From positions 1 to 33,468 of the forward strand of contig JBGTKH010000088.1 in NCBI GenBank assembly GCA_041744735.1: a stretch of 33,468 nt of DNA. The letters run 5' to 3'. The translations under genes were made by a program, and so were the position numbers. Shown one piece after another: positions 1 through 7,154 of this stretch (position 1 is its first letter; each line of letters starts with the position of its first letter). The notes under the pieces are model-generated. The model saw nothing but the letters and a program-made list of their open reading frames with translations. It was not told the origin of the DNA and did no database searches. This stretch comes from JBGTKH01 sp041744735. GTDB taxonomy: Bacteria > Planctomycetota > Planctomycetia > Pirellulales > Pirellulaceae.

Positions 1-570
1 GTCACGGTCGACCAGCACATTGCCGTCGGAGATGTCGCGATGCAGGTAGCCGAACTGGTGAATCGATTCGATCGTTTGCAACACTTGTTGAAATAGGTTT
101 GTCAGCCCCTCCGTACGGTGTTTTTTGTCTCCCGCGAGGGATTCTGCCGCGAACTTTGTCACCCGCTGGCCTTCGATGAATTCCATCACGTGGAACGGTT
201 GGATCGCCTTACGGGTTAACGCCGATGCGGCTTCGACACTGTAGAAGTAGCGCGGCACCGCCGGGCATTGTTGCAGTCCGGCCAACATGCGGCGTTCGTT
301 CTCGAAGAAGTTCGTCATCGGGATCGAATCGCCGTTGCGGTGCAGCACCTGCTGGTCAGGACTCTTGTAAACCTTCACGGCCACGATGCGCCTCGAAGCG
401 GTTTCCGTGGCTTTCAAGACCACCGCCGTAGCGCCGCGATCGACTTTGCCCTGTGACAGGCTGCCGTGAATTTCGATGCCGCGACGTGTAAGTTCCTTCA
501 GCGTGGTCGGCCAGATGTCGCTGGTCGGCGTGTAGTTGGGGTCGAGTGCCGTGTTGTCGAAAAGTCCCAT
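1..570 (-). CDS. Ser/Thr protein kinase, N-terminal part (runs off left edge)
   Basis: This frame is open from an ATG at 568-570 to the left edge (190 codons) with no stop, so the 3' part of the gene lies outside the window. It reads as a eukaryotic-type Ser/Thr kinase. The N-lobe contains a short AVKVYKS segment whose lysine is the likely ATP-binding residue. The catalytic loop HRDISDGN sits near residues 177-184, its aspartate at about residue 179. A GAGG Shine-Dalgarno sequence lies 5 bases before the start. The gene begins 22 bases after the stop of the sigma-factor gene on the same strand, so the two are very probably co-transcribed. By family knowledge it phosphorylates Ser/Thr on unknown targets; in planctomycetes such kinases often pair with ECF-like sigma factors. 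The substrate and any C-terminal sensor or membrane domain cannot be seen here. Confidence 0.9.
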   Translation of the reverse strand, partial: MGLFDNTALDPNYTPTSDIWPTTLKELTRRGIEIHGSLSQGKVDRGATAVVLKATETASRRIVAVKVYKSPDQQVLHRNGDSIPMTNFFENERRMLAGLQQCPAVPRYFYSVEAASALTRKAIQPFHVMEFIEGQRVTKFAAESLAGDKKHRTEGLTNLFQQVLQTIESIHQFGYLHRDISDGNVLVDRD

Positions 571-592
571 GATGGCCTCGTTATGCAAGTGA

Positions 593-1312
593 TCAACCCA
601 TTAGAGTACCACGAAGTTTTTGTAGTGCCTGCGTGTGCCAGCGGTAGGCCGTCGGCTCCGAGGCTTTCAAGTCGGCGGCAATCTGCGGCATGGTCATGCC
701 CGAAACATATCTGTGCCGCATCAGCATCGCCAGCTTTTGCAAATGTTCGTCGTCGGATTGTTGCCACTGGTCCAACACGTCCAGCACGTCCGCCGGATCG
801 ATCGTGATCTTGTCGGCAAGGAAGCGTTGCTCGACTTCGACGGCGAGCTGGTCATCAAACGAATCGCGTAGCTTGTCTTCGTCGAGAGGTTCCTGTTTTT
901 TACGACGCCGTAAAGCATCGCGGATGTCATTGCTGATCACGGTCGAAGCATAGTTTCGCAACTCGATCGCTGAGTCTTTCTTCCAGAACGGATCATCGAC
1001 TTTCGACTGGACTTGTACGAAAAAGTCGCTGACCAATTCGGAATAGCGAAATATCGCATCGTTTGAATGAAGCTGCTGCTTCGCGGGAGCCGATTGGATT
1101 CCCTTGCCGGGAAACCGCTTCGCCAGCACGGGCCTCAGTGTTTGGCGGAAGTAGCGTTCGACCAGGATCAGACACTCATTGCGAATTGCCTTTAGTTGCG
1201 CAGCCAACAATTCGCGATTCGCCGTTTCGCGTGTCTGTGAGATCGCCAACGCTGCTTCGCGTTGCCGGCCCAACAGAGTTGCCAGCCGTGTGGCGTCATC
1301 TGCTTCCGACAT
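593..1312 (-). CDS. ECF-like RNA polymerase sigma factor
   Basis: This 239-residue protein has the layout of an extracytoplasmic-function-type sigma factor. A helical first half plausibly corresponds to region 2. A C-terminal helix-turn-helix corresponds to region 4, around the stretch MTMPQIAADLKASEPTAYRW, which would bind the -35 element. It should direct RNA polymerase to a small regulon. The frame is open upstream to an ATG at 1391-1393 (266 residues), but I prefer the ATG at 1310-1312 because AGGAG lies 9 bases before it and the upstream residues look unlike a folded domain. The kinase gene follows after 22 bases. That arrangement suggests the kinase controls the sigma factor, or is expressed with it, in place of a classical anti-sigma factor. 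No anti-sigma gene is visible. The family is clear; the subgroup is not. Confidence 0.82.
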   Translation of the reverse strand: MSEADDATRLATLLGRQREAALAISQTRETANRELLAAQLKAIRNECLILVERYFRQTLRPVLAKRFPGKGIQSAPAKQQLHSNDAIFRYSELVSDFFVQVQSKVDDPFWKKDSAIELRNYASTVISNDIRDALRRRKKQEPLDEDKLRDSFDDQLAVEVEQRFLADKITIDPADVLDVLDQWQQSDDEHLQKLAMLMRHRYVSGMTMPQIAADLKASEPTAYRWHTQALQKLRGTLMG

Positions 1313-1457
1313 GTCGTGACGCTCCTGATTCGAGGTCGGTTTTCGTGATAAGGTCTTCATGGATATTCTAACTGAAGTTTGGTTTACGTTCATAACCGCG
1401 TTCGCCAGAACACGGGCCTAACGTCCACCAAACTCCCGCGTTTTGGCGAACAATTTC

Positions 1458-1505
1458 GTGGGGCAGGTTTGCAATCTGCCGAGGCAGCTTACAATCCTGC
1501 CCCAC
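1458..1505. repeat. Nested inverted repeat (48 nt)
   Basis: The arms GTGGGGCAGG (1458-1467) and CCTGCCCCAC (1496-1505) are perfect inverted copies, and the interior carries a second inverted pair CTGCC/GGCAG. The element lies just after the stop of the coiled-coil gene (minus strand) and before the sigma-factor gene. It could fold into a hairpin that ends or stabilises the transcript. It resembles dispersed palindromic elements common in planctomycete intergenic regions, but only one copy is visible here. Confidence 0.6.
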
Positions 1506-1516
1506 GATGTCGATCC

Positions 1517-2464
1517 TTACTCCTCGTCCGCGGCGGGTTTTTCCTGTTCGCCGTGAATGCGAATTACCACTTCCTTGGCAGTGACCTTGGTTTCGGCTTT
1601 GGCAGCAGCCTGATCGTTGGCAGCCGGAACGTTTGCCGCTTCGGCGTCGGCGGCGTACTTCTTCAACGCTTCCAAGCGGTTGAACGATTGCGTCAGCTTG
1701 CCTTTGGAAGCTCGTTGATCGACCGCAGCCACGTCGCGCCGCGCCTCGTTGCGTGCTTCCAATTCCTCGACCTGTTCCGACAGCCGCTTGACGCTTGTTC
1801 CAACGTTTGCGGTGGTCGAGGATCGATCGGCGGTCGCACTGGCTACCAGGTCCAACGTCTCGGATTCCATGCGCGCCTGGTCGCGCCGCGTTTTCAAAAC
1901 GGCGAATTCCTGTTCGATCTCCAGCAAGCGACTCTTCATTTCCGACAAAGCCGCTTCGCCGTCGGCCACGCTGCCCGCCAGCCGCTCGTAGCCCTGCTGC
2001 TTGATCCGCAGAGCGTTTTCATCGCGGTCCTGCATCGCGAGCAAGTCGTCGATCTCGTGTTGAAAATCGTTCAACGAGAATTGGGTGCTGATGAACGTGA
2101 CCTGATTCTGTCCGTCGTCCAGGGCCTTTTGCAACACGGGATAGGCCGATCCCAGCACTTGCTTTCTGCGGCCAATCGACTCGGTCAGCGCCCCGATTTC
2201 ATTTTGCAGACCTTTCAACTGGTTCTGAGACAAATTCAACTGGACTTGGCGATCGACCAATTGCCGGCGAGCCGCCGTCAGCTCGGCTTGGGCCTTTTCA
2301 TCGTGGATTACATCCGGGATGTCGTTTTCGAGCGACTTGACCGTGGTCGAAGCCCCGGCTCGGAGATAGCCGAAGAACTCGGAAATCGGCCGATTCGCCA
2401 CAAAGAACAACACGCCGAGTCCGACGATCCCGGCACCTGCGTAAGTCACTGCTTTCTTCAACAT
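1517..2464 (-). CDS. Membrane-anchored coiled-coil protein, unknown function
   Basis: This 315-residue protein starts with a short basic tip and one hydrophobic segment (about residues 6-24), consistent with a signal anchor. Residues from about 55 to 240 are dominated by Q, E, L, K and R in heptad-like spacing and form long coiled coils. The C-terminus is rich in A, K and E and ends in an acidic tail. A Shine-Dalgarno AAGGTG lies 4 bases before the ATG. The general shape resembles planctomycete proteins described loosely as PspA-like or coiled-coil, but I see no specific motif and do not assign a function. The topology predicts an anchor in the cytoplasmic membrane with the coiled coil on one side, as for a structural or stress-scaffold protein. 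It is separated from the sigma gene by a palindromic repeat. The 5' end overlaps the out-of-frame tail of the ligase reading frame. Confidence 0.8.
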   Translation of the reverse strand: MLKKAVTYAGAGIVGLGVLFFVANRPISEFFGYLRAGASTTVKSLENDIPDVIHDEKAQAELTAARRQLVDRQVQLNLSQNQLKGLQNEIGALTESIGRRKQVLGSAYPVLQKALDDGQNQVTFISTQFSLNDFQHEIDDLLAMQDRDENALRIKQQGYERLAGSVADGEAALSEMKSRLLEIEQEFAVLKTRRDQARMESETLDLVASATADRSSTTANVGTSVKRLSEQVEELEARNEARRDVAAVDQRASKGKLTQSFNRLEALKKYAADAEAANVPAANDQAAAKAETKVTAKEVVIRIHGEQEKPAADEE

Positions 2465-3245
2465 TTCGCACCTTCTTTCTTTCCGCGAGGGTTAGGAGTT
2501 TGGAACCGTTTCCGGAGGTGATGCGAACGAGACCGCCGGGAATTCTCACGAAAAGTTCAAGAAAAATGAACAAGGACGCCGCTCTGTGCGCTAAAGCATG
2601 CTCGACCGCCTCGAAAAGTTCGGCCTTGAGCGTCGTCATCTGCATGTCCAGCAGACCAATGTCGTCCCGGTGGATGAGCAGGATACCGGGTTCCGGGAAC
2701 GACACAGACAAGCTTTTCCAGTGGGCGCAGTGCCGGCCGCGGCCGGCCACGTGGTCGATGACACGTGCCTCGGCGTCGTGGAATGTCTTGACTTTGAGCA
2801 GCGTGTTGGAGCGTCCCGCTTCGTACTGCGAACGGGGCTGGCGCAGCATGAGCCCCTCGCCGCCGACCGACTCGACGAGGGCGAGTTGCTCGTGAAGATG
2901 ATCCAGGCCGGTACAGCGCAGTTGCGGCAGCACGCGGGCAAACTCCGGCGGCTGTTCTCCGAACGTGGTGTGCAGCCATGCCGGGCGGGTTTCAAACGGC
3001 GCTGCGACCGCTGGCGCGTCAAATACAACGAACCTGATTTGACGCCACGTTGGCGGTTCGTCATGCCGGCGGACGATGCTCACGGTTTGCTGGAACGATT
3101 TGCGATCCAGCCACAGTTCGCCGTCCAGCAGTGACTCGGGCAGCATGGCCGTGAACCATTGAGGCGCGTGATAGACGTTGCCCTGCCGCGACAGAAATTG
3201 CTGCCCATCCCAGTAAGCCCGGACGCCGTCGAGTTTCTCGCTCAT
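2298..3245 (-). CDS. ATP-dependent DNA ligase, adenylation domain only (probably degraded)
   Basis: The first about 172 residues match the minimal ATP-dependent DNA ligase adenylation domain. They contain nucleophile motif SEKLDGVRAYWDG with Lys4, LDGELWL, IRFVVFDAP, GGEGLMLR and LLKVKTF, the usual motifs I, III, IIIa, IV and V in order. Homology ends abruptly near 2730: the OB-fold domain with motif VI that normally follows is not recognisable in any minus-strand frame down to 2464. The reading frame stays open to 2298 but overlaps the start of the coiled-coil gene by 167 bases, so its tail is probably not real protein. The N-terminus is also damaged. The typical ligase residues DGSDLSGWW lie in frame upstream of the ATG, but a TAA stop about 45 bases before the ATG cuts them from any start codon. 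I infer a decaying ligase gene; a shortened, catalytically partial protein is the alternative. Confidence 0.6.
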   Translation of the reverse strand: MSEKLDGVRAYWDGQQFLSRQGNVYHAPQWFTAMLPESLLDGELWLDRKSFQQTVSIVRRHDEPPTWRQIRFVVFDAPAVAAPFETRPAWLHTTFGEQPPEFARVLPQLRCTGLDHLHEQLALVESVGGEGLMLRQPRSQYEAGRSNTLLKVKTFHDAEARVIDHVAGRGRHCAHWKSLSVSFPEPGILLIHRDDIGLLDMQMTTLKAELFEAVEHALAHRAASLFIFLELFVRIPGGLVRITSGNGSKLLTLAERKKVRNVEESSDLRRCRDRRTRRVVLCGESADFRVLRLSPSRGFDHGQVARKRHPGCNPR

Positions 3246-3426
3246 CCACCAGCCGGAAAGATCGCTGCCGTCCTGCCAAGCCTGAGGCCTTTAACTGCTC
3301 GTTGGTCCGCTTGCCGAGTGCTTGTTCCAGAAACTTGCTGGCGTCGCGACAAGCAGAACCGCTAAACCCTTTGGTTTCGACACGGGTTTCGCCTGTGGGC
3401 GAGACGACGATTTCGATGGTCTTCAT
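3061..3426 (-). CDS. DUF2997 family protein with an out-of-frame tail
   Basis: The first about 48 residues (start MKTIEIVVSPTGETRVETKG) match the small DUF2997 family, which usually ends at about 60-70 residues. The remaining about 70 residues are an arginine-rich read-through of the ligase region in another frame and do not look like a folded domain. The family's C-terminal end is missing. The start is firm: GGAGGTG lies 4 bases upstream, and the ATG overlaps the stop of the DUF1257 gene (3423-3425) as ATGA, so the pair is translationally coupled. DUF2997 and DUF1257 genes recur together in planctomycetes and cyanobacteria; their function is unknown. I infer that a deletion near 3290 joined the middle of this gene to the 5' part of the ligase gene, removing both native ends. 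Confidence 0.65.
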   Translation of the reverse strand: MKTIEIVVSPTGETRVETKGFSGSACRDASKFLEQALGKRTNEQLKASGLAGRQRSFRLVDERETRRRPGLLGWAAISVAAGQRLSRASMVHGHAARVTAGRRTVAGSQIVPANREHRPPA

Positions 3427-3791
3427 GCGGCACCTCCGACATTCACGGTCAGTTTGATCGAGCCATCGGCCAGCGATTGCTCGGTAACGGAGTGACCACG
3501 CTTACGGGCTTCGATTTTCGCTTTCTCCACCGCGTAGGCTTGAATAAAGCGGTCGAGCTGCTGCGGGTCGCCCCAATCACCGTCGTAGTTGTCGTAGTGC
3601 AGCTTTCCGGTTGCCGTGTCGCAGACGACCGGATAACCCCAAGCGGGCAATTGCACGGCCAGACCGGTCGCCTCGCCACTAAACAACTGCGTCGTGCCGA
3701 ATACAGGCTCCGGCAGGTCCAGACGCCGGCAGGCAGCATGAACCGCCGCTGGATCGCGGACCTCGGTTTGGATTTGAACAATGTGAGACAA
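3423..3791 (-). CDS. DUF1257 (Ycf35-like) family protein
   Basis: This 122-residue protein is close to full family length and begins MSHIVQIQTEVRDPAA. It has the family's characteristic segments LFSGEATGLAVQLP, YPVVCDTATGKLHYDN and the C-terminal SLADGSIKLTVNVGG. The family includes plastid Ycf35, and its biochemical role is unknown. The initiation codon is TTG at 3789-3791, supported by an exact AAGGAGG Shine-Dalgarno 8 bases before it. The stop overlaps the DUF2997 start. In related genomes the pair is usually accompanied by a Ycf46-like AAA ATPase; no ATPase is present on either side here, so the gene cluster seems incomplete. This is the only clearly intact gene between 2465 and 4424. Confidence 0.88.
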   Translation of the reverse strand: MSHIVQIQTEVRDPAAVHAACRRLDLPEPVFGTTQLFSGEATGLAVQLPAWGYPVVCDTATGKLHYDNYDGDWGDPQQLDRFIQAYAVEKAKIEARKRGHSVTEQSLADGSIKLTVNVGGAA

Positions 3792-3848
3792 GGTGTGTGC
3801 CTCCTTTCTCGTTGTTAGTGTGTTGGATGTAAATGGCCGGCAAGTGGT

Positions 3849-4010
3849 TCATGTCGGCGTTTGCGGCGCTTCGCTGGCCTGGTGATGTTCCAGTGCAGGC
3901 GACGCTGAAAGCGGCGGCAGCAATCGAGGCTGCTCGCCGGCCAATTCCTGGATTAGCAATTCGCTGACCGCGGCATCGTCAGGTGAACTCCGGCCGAGAA
4001 CATGCAGCAC
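3849..4010 (-). pseudogene. Orphan reading-frame fragment between DUF1257 and the cupin stump
   Basis: The 314-base stretch 3792-4105 has no complete gene. On the minus strand one frame is open from after a TGA near 4080 to a TGA at 3849-3851, and its composition looks like protein (for example VLGRSSPDDAAVSELLIQEL followed by a proline-rich end). No ATG exists in it; the only possible start is GTG at 4008-4010, giving 53 residues. I do not recognise the product. It may be the C-terminal remnant of a gene whose 5' part was deleted, in line with the damage on both sides, or it may be chance. Confidence 0.3.
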
Positions 4011-4105
4011 GTACCCATCGGCAGCATGATGTTTTTTCTGTCGAAGCGGTTTTGAGATTCCCTCGTAAGTAAATCAAAGAAACAGAAGTGAGGCAATCTA
4101 CACGT

Positions 4106-4336
4106 TCATGCGAACGATGCTCGAACCAGGGGATGAGGTCCTTCGAGAATGAAGAACGATTCTGCCTCCCGGCTGTGGATGTGCGGTGGAGGACCGCCGC
4201 CCGGAGGCACGATGGCTTCCCACATGGCATACTTGCCGTCCGTTTCCTCGCCGGTTGCCAGGAAGCGATAAACGTCACCGACGACAGCGATGGTGCGGCC
4301 TTCGTTTGGTTTGCGGAGAGTTGGTGGGTGTGTCAT
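4106..4336 (-). pseudogene. Truncated cupin-domain protein
   Basis: The 76-residue frame starts MTHPPTLRKPNEGRTIAVVG and reaches the first cupin metal-site motif PPGGGPPPHIHSREAESFFI. In intact cupins this contributes two histidines and a glutamate, and the strand FFILEG follows. Directly after this the sequence diverges and stops. Members of this type normally run to about 140-170 residues, with a second motif that supplies the last metal-binding histidine. About half of the barrel is missing, so this is most likely a pseudogene remnant. It lies 88 bases after the Gfo/Idh gene on the same strand. Its Shine-Dalgarno candidate (GAGGAA) is about 13 bases from the ATG, which is weak. Confidence 0.6.
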
Positions 4337-4424
4337 GGTCAATTGACGTTCCTCAATGTCTGCTCTTGATCTTGCACGGTCGGAAATTCCGAGCCTCAGT
4401 ATTAGTAGCGCTGCACGACGCGCG

Positions 4425-5735
4425 TTATGCCGTCCAATCGCGTGCCGCGCGGGTGCGGAGGCGGTTGGCATCCTCGTCATTGATGAATTCTTCCTTGACG
4501 GGATCGAGTTGCAGCTTGCGCTGCAGAATCCAAGCGATGGCGGCGGCGTGACAGGCGATGTGCGAGCGGCGCATGACGTCGGGGTTGGCCGCCGTGGTGC
4601 CGCGCGTGCGGATGCAGTCGAAGAAGTTGCGCGAGTGTGCGGAGACGTCCAAGCCGCGCACTCGCTTGCTCGCGTCCGGCAGCTCCTTTTGAAGCGCCGG
4701 CGAACTGACCACGATTTCGCCTTCGTCGCCCGTTTCGACCCAACCTTCCTCGCCCACGAACCGCACCGGGCAGGTGCCCAGCCGCGTGATGTAATGCGGC
4801 GACCGATCACCGAATGGCATGGCGAGGAAGTCGAGCACAAGCTTTACGCCGTTGGCATAGCGGCACAAGATGTTGTTCTCCGTCGGCTCGTATTCGATGG
4901 GCATTGTGTTGTCGGCCTGGTTAGCCCATTGGCACAGGTCGACCGTGTGCGCGCCCCAATCGAGCAGCTTCGCCCCCGAATCAAAGTCCCACTGACCGCG
5001 CCAACGGCCGTCGACGTACTGCTGATTGAACGGCCGCCACGGCGCCGGCCCGAGCCACAAGTTCCAGTCCACGACGTCGCGCGGCGGGATCGGCTGTGCC
5101 GGCAGCCACGTGTTGTCCAACAGCGGCATGTAGATCGAAGCGTGCAGCGTGTTCAGCTTGCCGAGCTTCCCGCTGTGTGCCAGCTCAACCGCCTTTTGAA
5201 AGTTCGGCACGCTGCGGCGCTGTGTGCCCGCTTGAAACACGCGCTGCTCGCGGTGCATCGTATCGGCCAGTTCCTGACACGCAGCGATCGTGATGCCGCA
5301 GGGCTTCTCGCTATAAACATCTTTGCCTGCCTTGGCCGCGAGAATGGATGCGGCCGCGTGCCAGCGGTCGCCCGTCGCGACGAGCACTGCATCGATGTCC
5401 TTCCGATCCAGCAGTTCGCGGAAATCGCGGTACAGGACACAATCGCTGTTGCCGTAATGTTCGTCGACCAGCGATTTCCCTGCATCGCGCCGCTTCGCTT
5501 GCACGTCGGCAATGGCGACACAGCGCACGTCGGCAAACTGCAGCATGGCTTTCAAGTCGTAGGTGCACCGCGGACCGATGCCGATGATGCCCAGTGTTAT
5601 TTTCTCGCTTGGCGCGACGTTCCCCTCGCGCCCTAACACACGGGCCGGCACAATCGTGGCCAGCGAAGCAGCAGCCGTCGCCGCCGCGGTGCCTAGGAGA
5701 AAATTACGACGAGTTGTGTTTGCAGCCGTGTTCAT
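4425..5735 (-). CDS. Tat-exported Gfo/Idh/MocA family oxidoreductase
   Basis: This 436-residue protein begins with a twin-arginine signal (TTRRNFLLGTAAATAAASLA), so it should be exported folded, with cofactor, through the Tat pathway. The Rossmann part follows at about residues 45-165, with a glycine-rich turn LGIIGIGPR, the VATGDRWHA segment and the catalytic-type motif YSEKPCG, whose lysine is conserved in the family. The C-terminal alpha/beta domain holds LLDWGAHTVDLCQWA. By family knowledge it catalyses NAD(P)-dependent oxidation-reduction of a sugar or sugar derivative. Planctomycetes carry many such paralogues thought to act in the degradation of complex sugars. The substrate cannot be inferred. 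The length is normal and the start agrees with the Tat signal. Only a cupin stump lies downstream and repeats lie upstream, so it is effectively a single-gene unit. Confidence 0.93.
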   Translation of the reverse strand: MNTAANTTRRNFLLGTAAATAAASLATIVPARVLGREGNVAPSEKITLGIIGIGPRCTYDLKAMLQFADVRCVAIADVQAKRRDAGKSLVDEHYGNSDCVLYRDFRELLDRKDIDAVLVATGDRWHAAASILAAKAGKDVYSEKPCGITIAACQELADTMHREQRVFQAGTQRRSVPNFQKAVELAHSGKLGKLNTLHASIYMPLLDNTWLPAQPIPPRDVVDWNLWLGPAPWRPFNQQYVDGRWRGQWDFDSGAKLLDWGAHTVDLCQWANQADNTMPIEYEPTENNILCRYANGVKLVLDFLAMPFGDRSPHYITRLGTCPVRFVGEEGWVETGDEGEIVVSSPALQKELPDASKRVRGLDVSAHSRNFFDCIRTRGTTAANPDVMRRSHIACHAAAIAWILQRKLQLDPVKEEFINDEDANRLRTRAARDWTA

Positions 5736-5801
5736 AGACTTAATCTCGCAAGTAGGAATGTTTCAGTTGAGGGTCAAACGGTTTGCCCCGATTCCATCCA
5801 T

Positions 5802-5920
5802 GAAGCCCCCGACGAAAGTCGGCGGGAGGCATCACTCCCACACCTAGCCCGCGCGATCAGCGACCGGCGTAAGGAAGCCCCCGACGAAAGTCGGCGGGAG
5901 GCATCACTCCCACACCTAGC
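5802..5920. repeat. Two 47-bp direct repeats, each with a GAAA-loop hairpin
   Basis: Copies at 5802-5848 and 5874-5920 appear identical and are separated by 25 bases. Each has a core with the perfect hairpin CCGAC-GAAA-GTCGG, a GNRA-type tetraloop. They fill the 450-base gap (5736-6185) between the divergent oxidoreductase and membrane-protein genes, together with the inverted copy at 5935-5958. I see no gene in this gap. Divergent promoters for both neighbours must lie here, but I could not place them. Confidence 0.85.
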
Positions 5921-5934
5921 GAAAGGCGTGACCG

Positions 5935-5958
5935 CTCCCGCCGACTTTCGTCGGGGGC
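5935..5958. repeat. Inverted 24-bp copy of the repeat core
   Basis: These 24 bases are the exact reverse complement of the core of the two direct repeats upstream, including the GAAA-loop hairpin seen from the other strand. With either direct copy it can form a long stem. The three-copy arrangement could block transcription between the divergent genes or be a cluster of a mobile palindromic element. Confidence 0.75.
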
Positions 5959-6185
5959 ATCGTTCCTCGATGTACGAAGTTCTCTTGCTAGCGTAATACG
6001 AACGAACTTTCAAGCATCCAGCACGAGTCTGGGGCTTGCCCAGCCGGACAAGTCGTTAAATTCTGCGTACGGCTCAAGAACGCTACGACCGGTACCGATA
6101 ACAGACTTACGCTAGTACCCGCGCGGCGGGTCGCGTTTTGCGATGGCCACGACGGCCATGGGAATTTTCGGAATGGAAGCCGACC

Positions 6186-7154
6186 ATGAGCAGCACACGC
6201 ACTCAGCCCGGACCGGCCCCGAGCAAAACTCAGCCGGGAGCAACACACGAATCAGCCGATTCTCACGGCCATAAATCGCCGGCAGGCCCGACGAACATAC
6301 TCATGCGGCTAGTGGATGTTCGTACCGCGAGTGCGAACGACGAGGTCGCCGAGGCATCGGTCCAGCAGTCCGCGAAGCGTTCGTCGGACCAGCCATCGAG
6401 CGAATCGTCGGAGGAGCAGCAGACGCCGCGTCGCGCCAATCGATCGTCGTCGTCGAGCAACAAACGCCGGCAGCGCAGCGAGCGGCCGACATCCGCCGGT
6501 TGGATTCGGCCGCTGTGGCAAGTGGCCGCGGGGTGCGTGATGGTAATATTGTTCGTCGCTGTTTACTTCGTGCTTGTCGGCAGTCGCACGGGCGAGGACT
6601 CGGCCGGCGCGCCGTCGGAAGCTGGCAATTCTGACGACCCGTTGGTGGCCATTGAAATGCCGCCCGAATACTCGATGACGCCAGGGCCGCTGACGCCGTA
6701 TACCACCGAACCGCTTGCGAATGCTCGCGAACACGGCGTTCGCTTGCAGACTCCGCAGTGGAGCAGCCCTTCGTTAGACGTTCAGAGTGAGGCGGGCAGA
6801 GCGCCAGCGCTCAATGCAACGCCGCTTGCTCAGCAGCCAGTGGACAAACCCGCGTATCCGATTGCTGGCTCGTCGGAATCGTCGACGCCGAATCGCAAGT
6901 TGCCGGAAGGTAGGACGTTCTACGAGACTCCCAAAGTCGCACAAGAATCGGCCGCGGCTCTCCAGTACACGTATCCGGTCACCGATCCCTCCACTTACTT
7001 GTATCCGGCAGGGTCGGACTTAGGCGCGGTCCCCAACCGCTCGCCCGCAGCTTGGCAAGGCGATCCGCGTTACGATTCGTCTGGATCGGGCGGCCAACCG
7101 GGCATGGCGACACTTCGAGGAACCATCGAACAACCGCAAACCAGGTCACGCTGA
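6186..7154 (+). CDS. Single-pass membrane protein with disordered flanks, unknown function
   Basis: I chose the ATG at 6186 (322 residues; first residues MSSTRTQPGP), which has GGAAG upstream; the frame also permits an ATG at 6138. The N-terminal about 100 residues are Ser/Gln/Arg/Pro-rich and look disordered. One hydrophobic segment (about residues 107-130, around VILFVAVYFVLVGS) should cross the membrane. The C-terminal about 190 residues are Pro/Ser/Tyr-rich and low in complexity. The stop overlaps the start of the P-loop gene (TGATG), so the two are coupled in one transcript. By position it may be the membrane partner of the CpsD/ParA-like ATPase, as Wzz-type anchors are for bacterial tyrosine kinases. 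It shows no recognisable Wzz domain, so this is inference only. Confidence 0.72.
   Translation: MSSTRTQPGPAPSKTQPGATHESADSHGHKSPAGPTNILMRLVDVRTASANDEVAEASVQQSAKRSSDQPSSESSEEQQTPRRANRSSSSSNKRRQRSERPTSAGWIRPLWQVAAGCVMVILFVAVYFVLVGSRTGEDSAGAPSEAGNSDDPLVAIEMPPEYSMTPGPLTPYTTEPLANAREHGVRLQTPQWSSPSLDVQSEAGRAPALNATPLAQQPVDKPAYPIAGSSESSTPNRKLPEGRTFYETPKVAQESAAALQYTYPVTDPSTYLYPAGSDLGAVPNRSPAAWQGDPRYDSSGSGGQPGMATLRGTIEQPQTRSR

Noticed and set aside
1379..2521. 380-codon plus-strand open frame opposite the coiled-coil gene
   Set aside because: It arises from the skewed codon use of the minus-strand gene, which has a good ribosome site and a sensible membrane anchor; the plus frame shows no domain.
3260..3300. 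Programmed frameshift joining DUF2997 and the ligase
   Set aside because: No convincing slippery sequence or downstream structure is visible, and both protein ends are missing family-typical residues, which fits deletion better.
4356..5636. Long plus-strand open frame opposite the Gfo/Idh gene
   Set aside because: It is the antisense shadow of a clearly recognised gene with a Tat signal and family motifs; its own translation has no recognisable domain.
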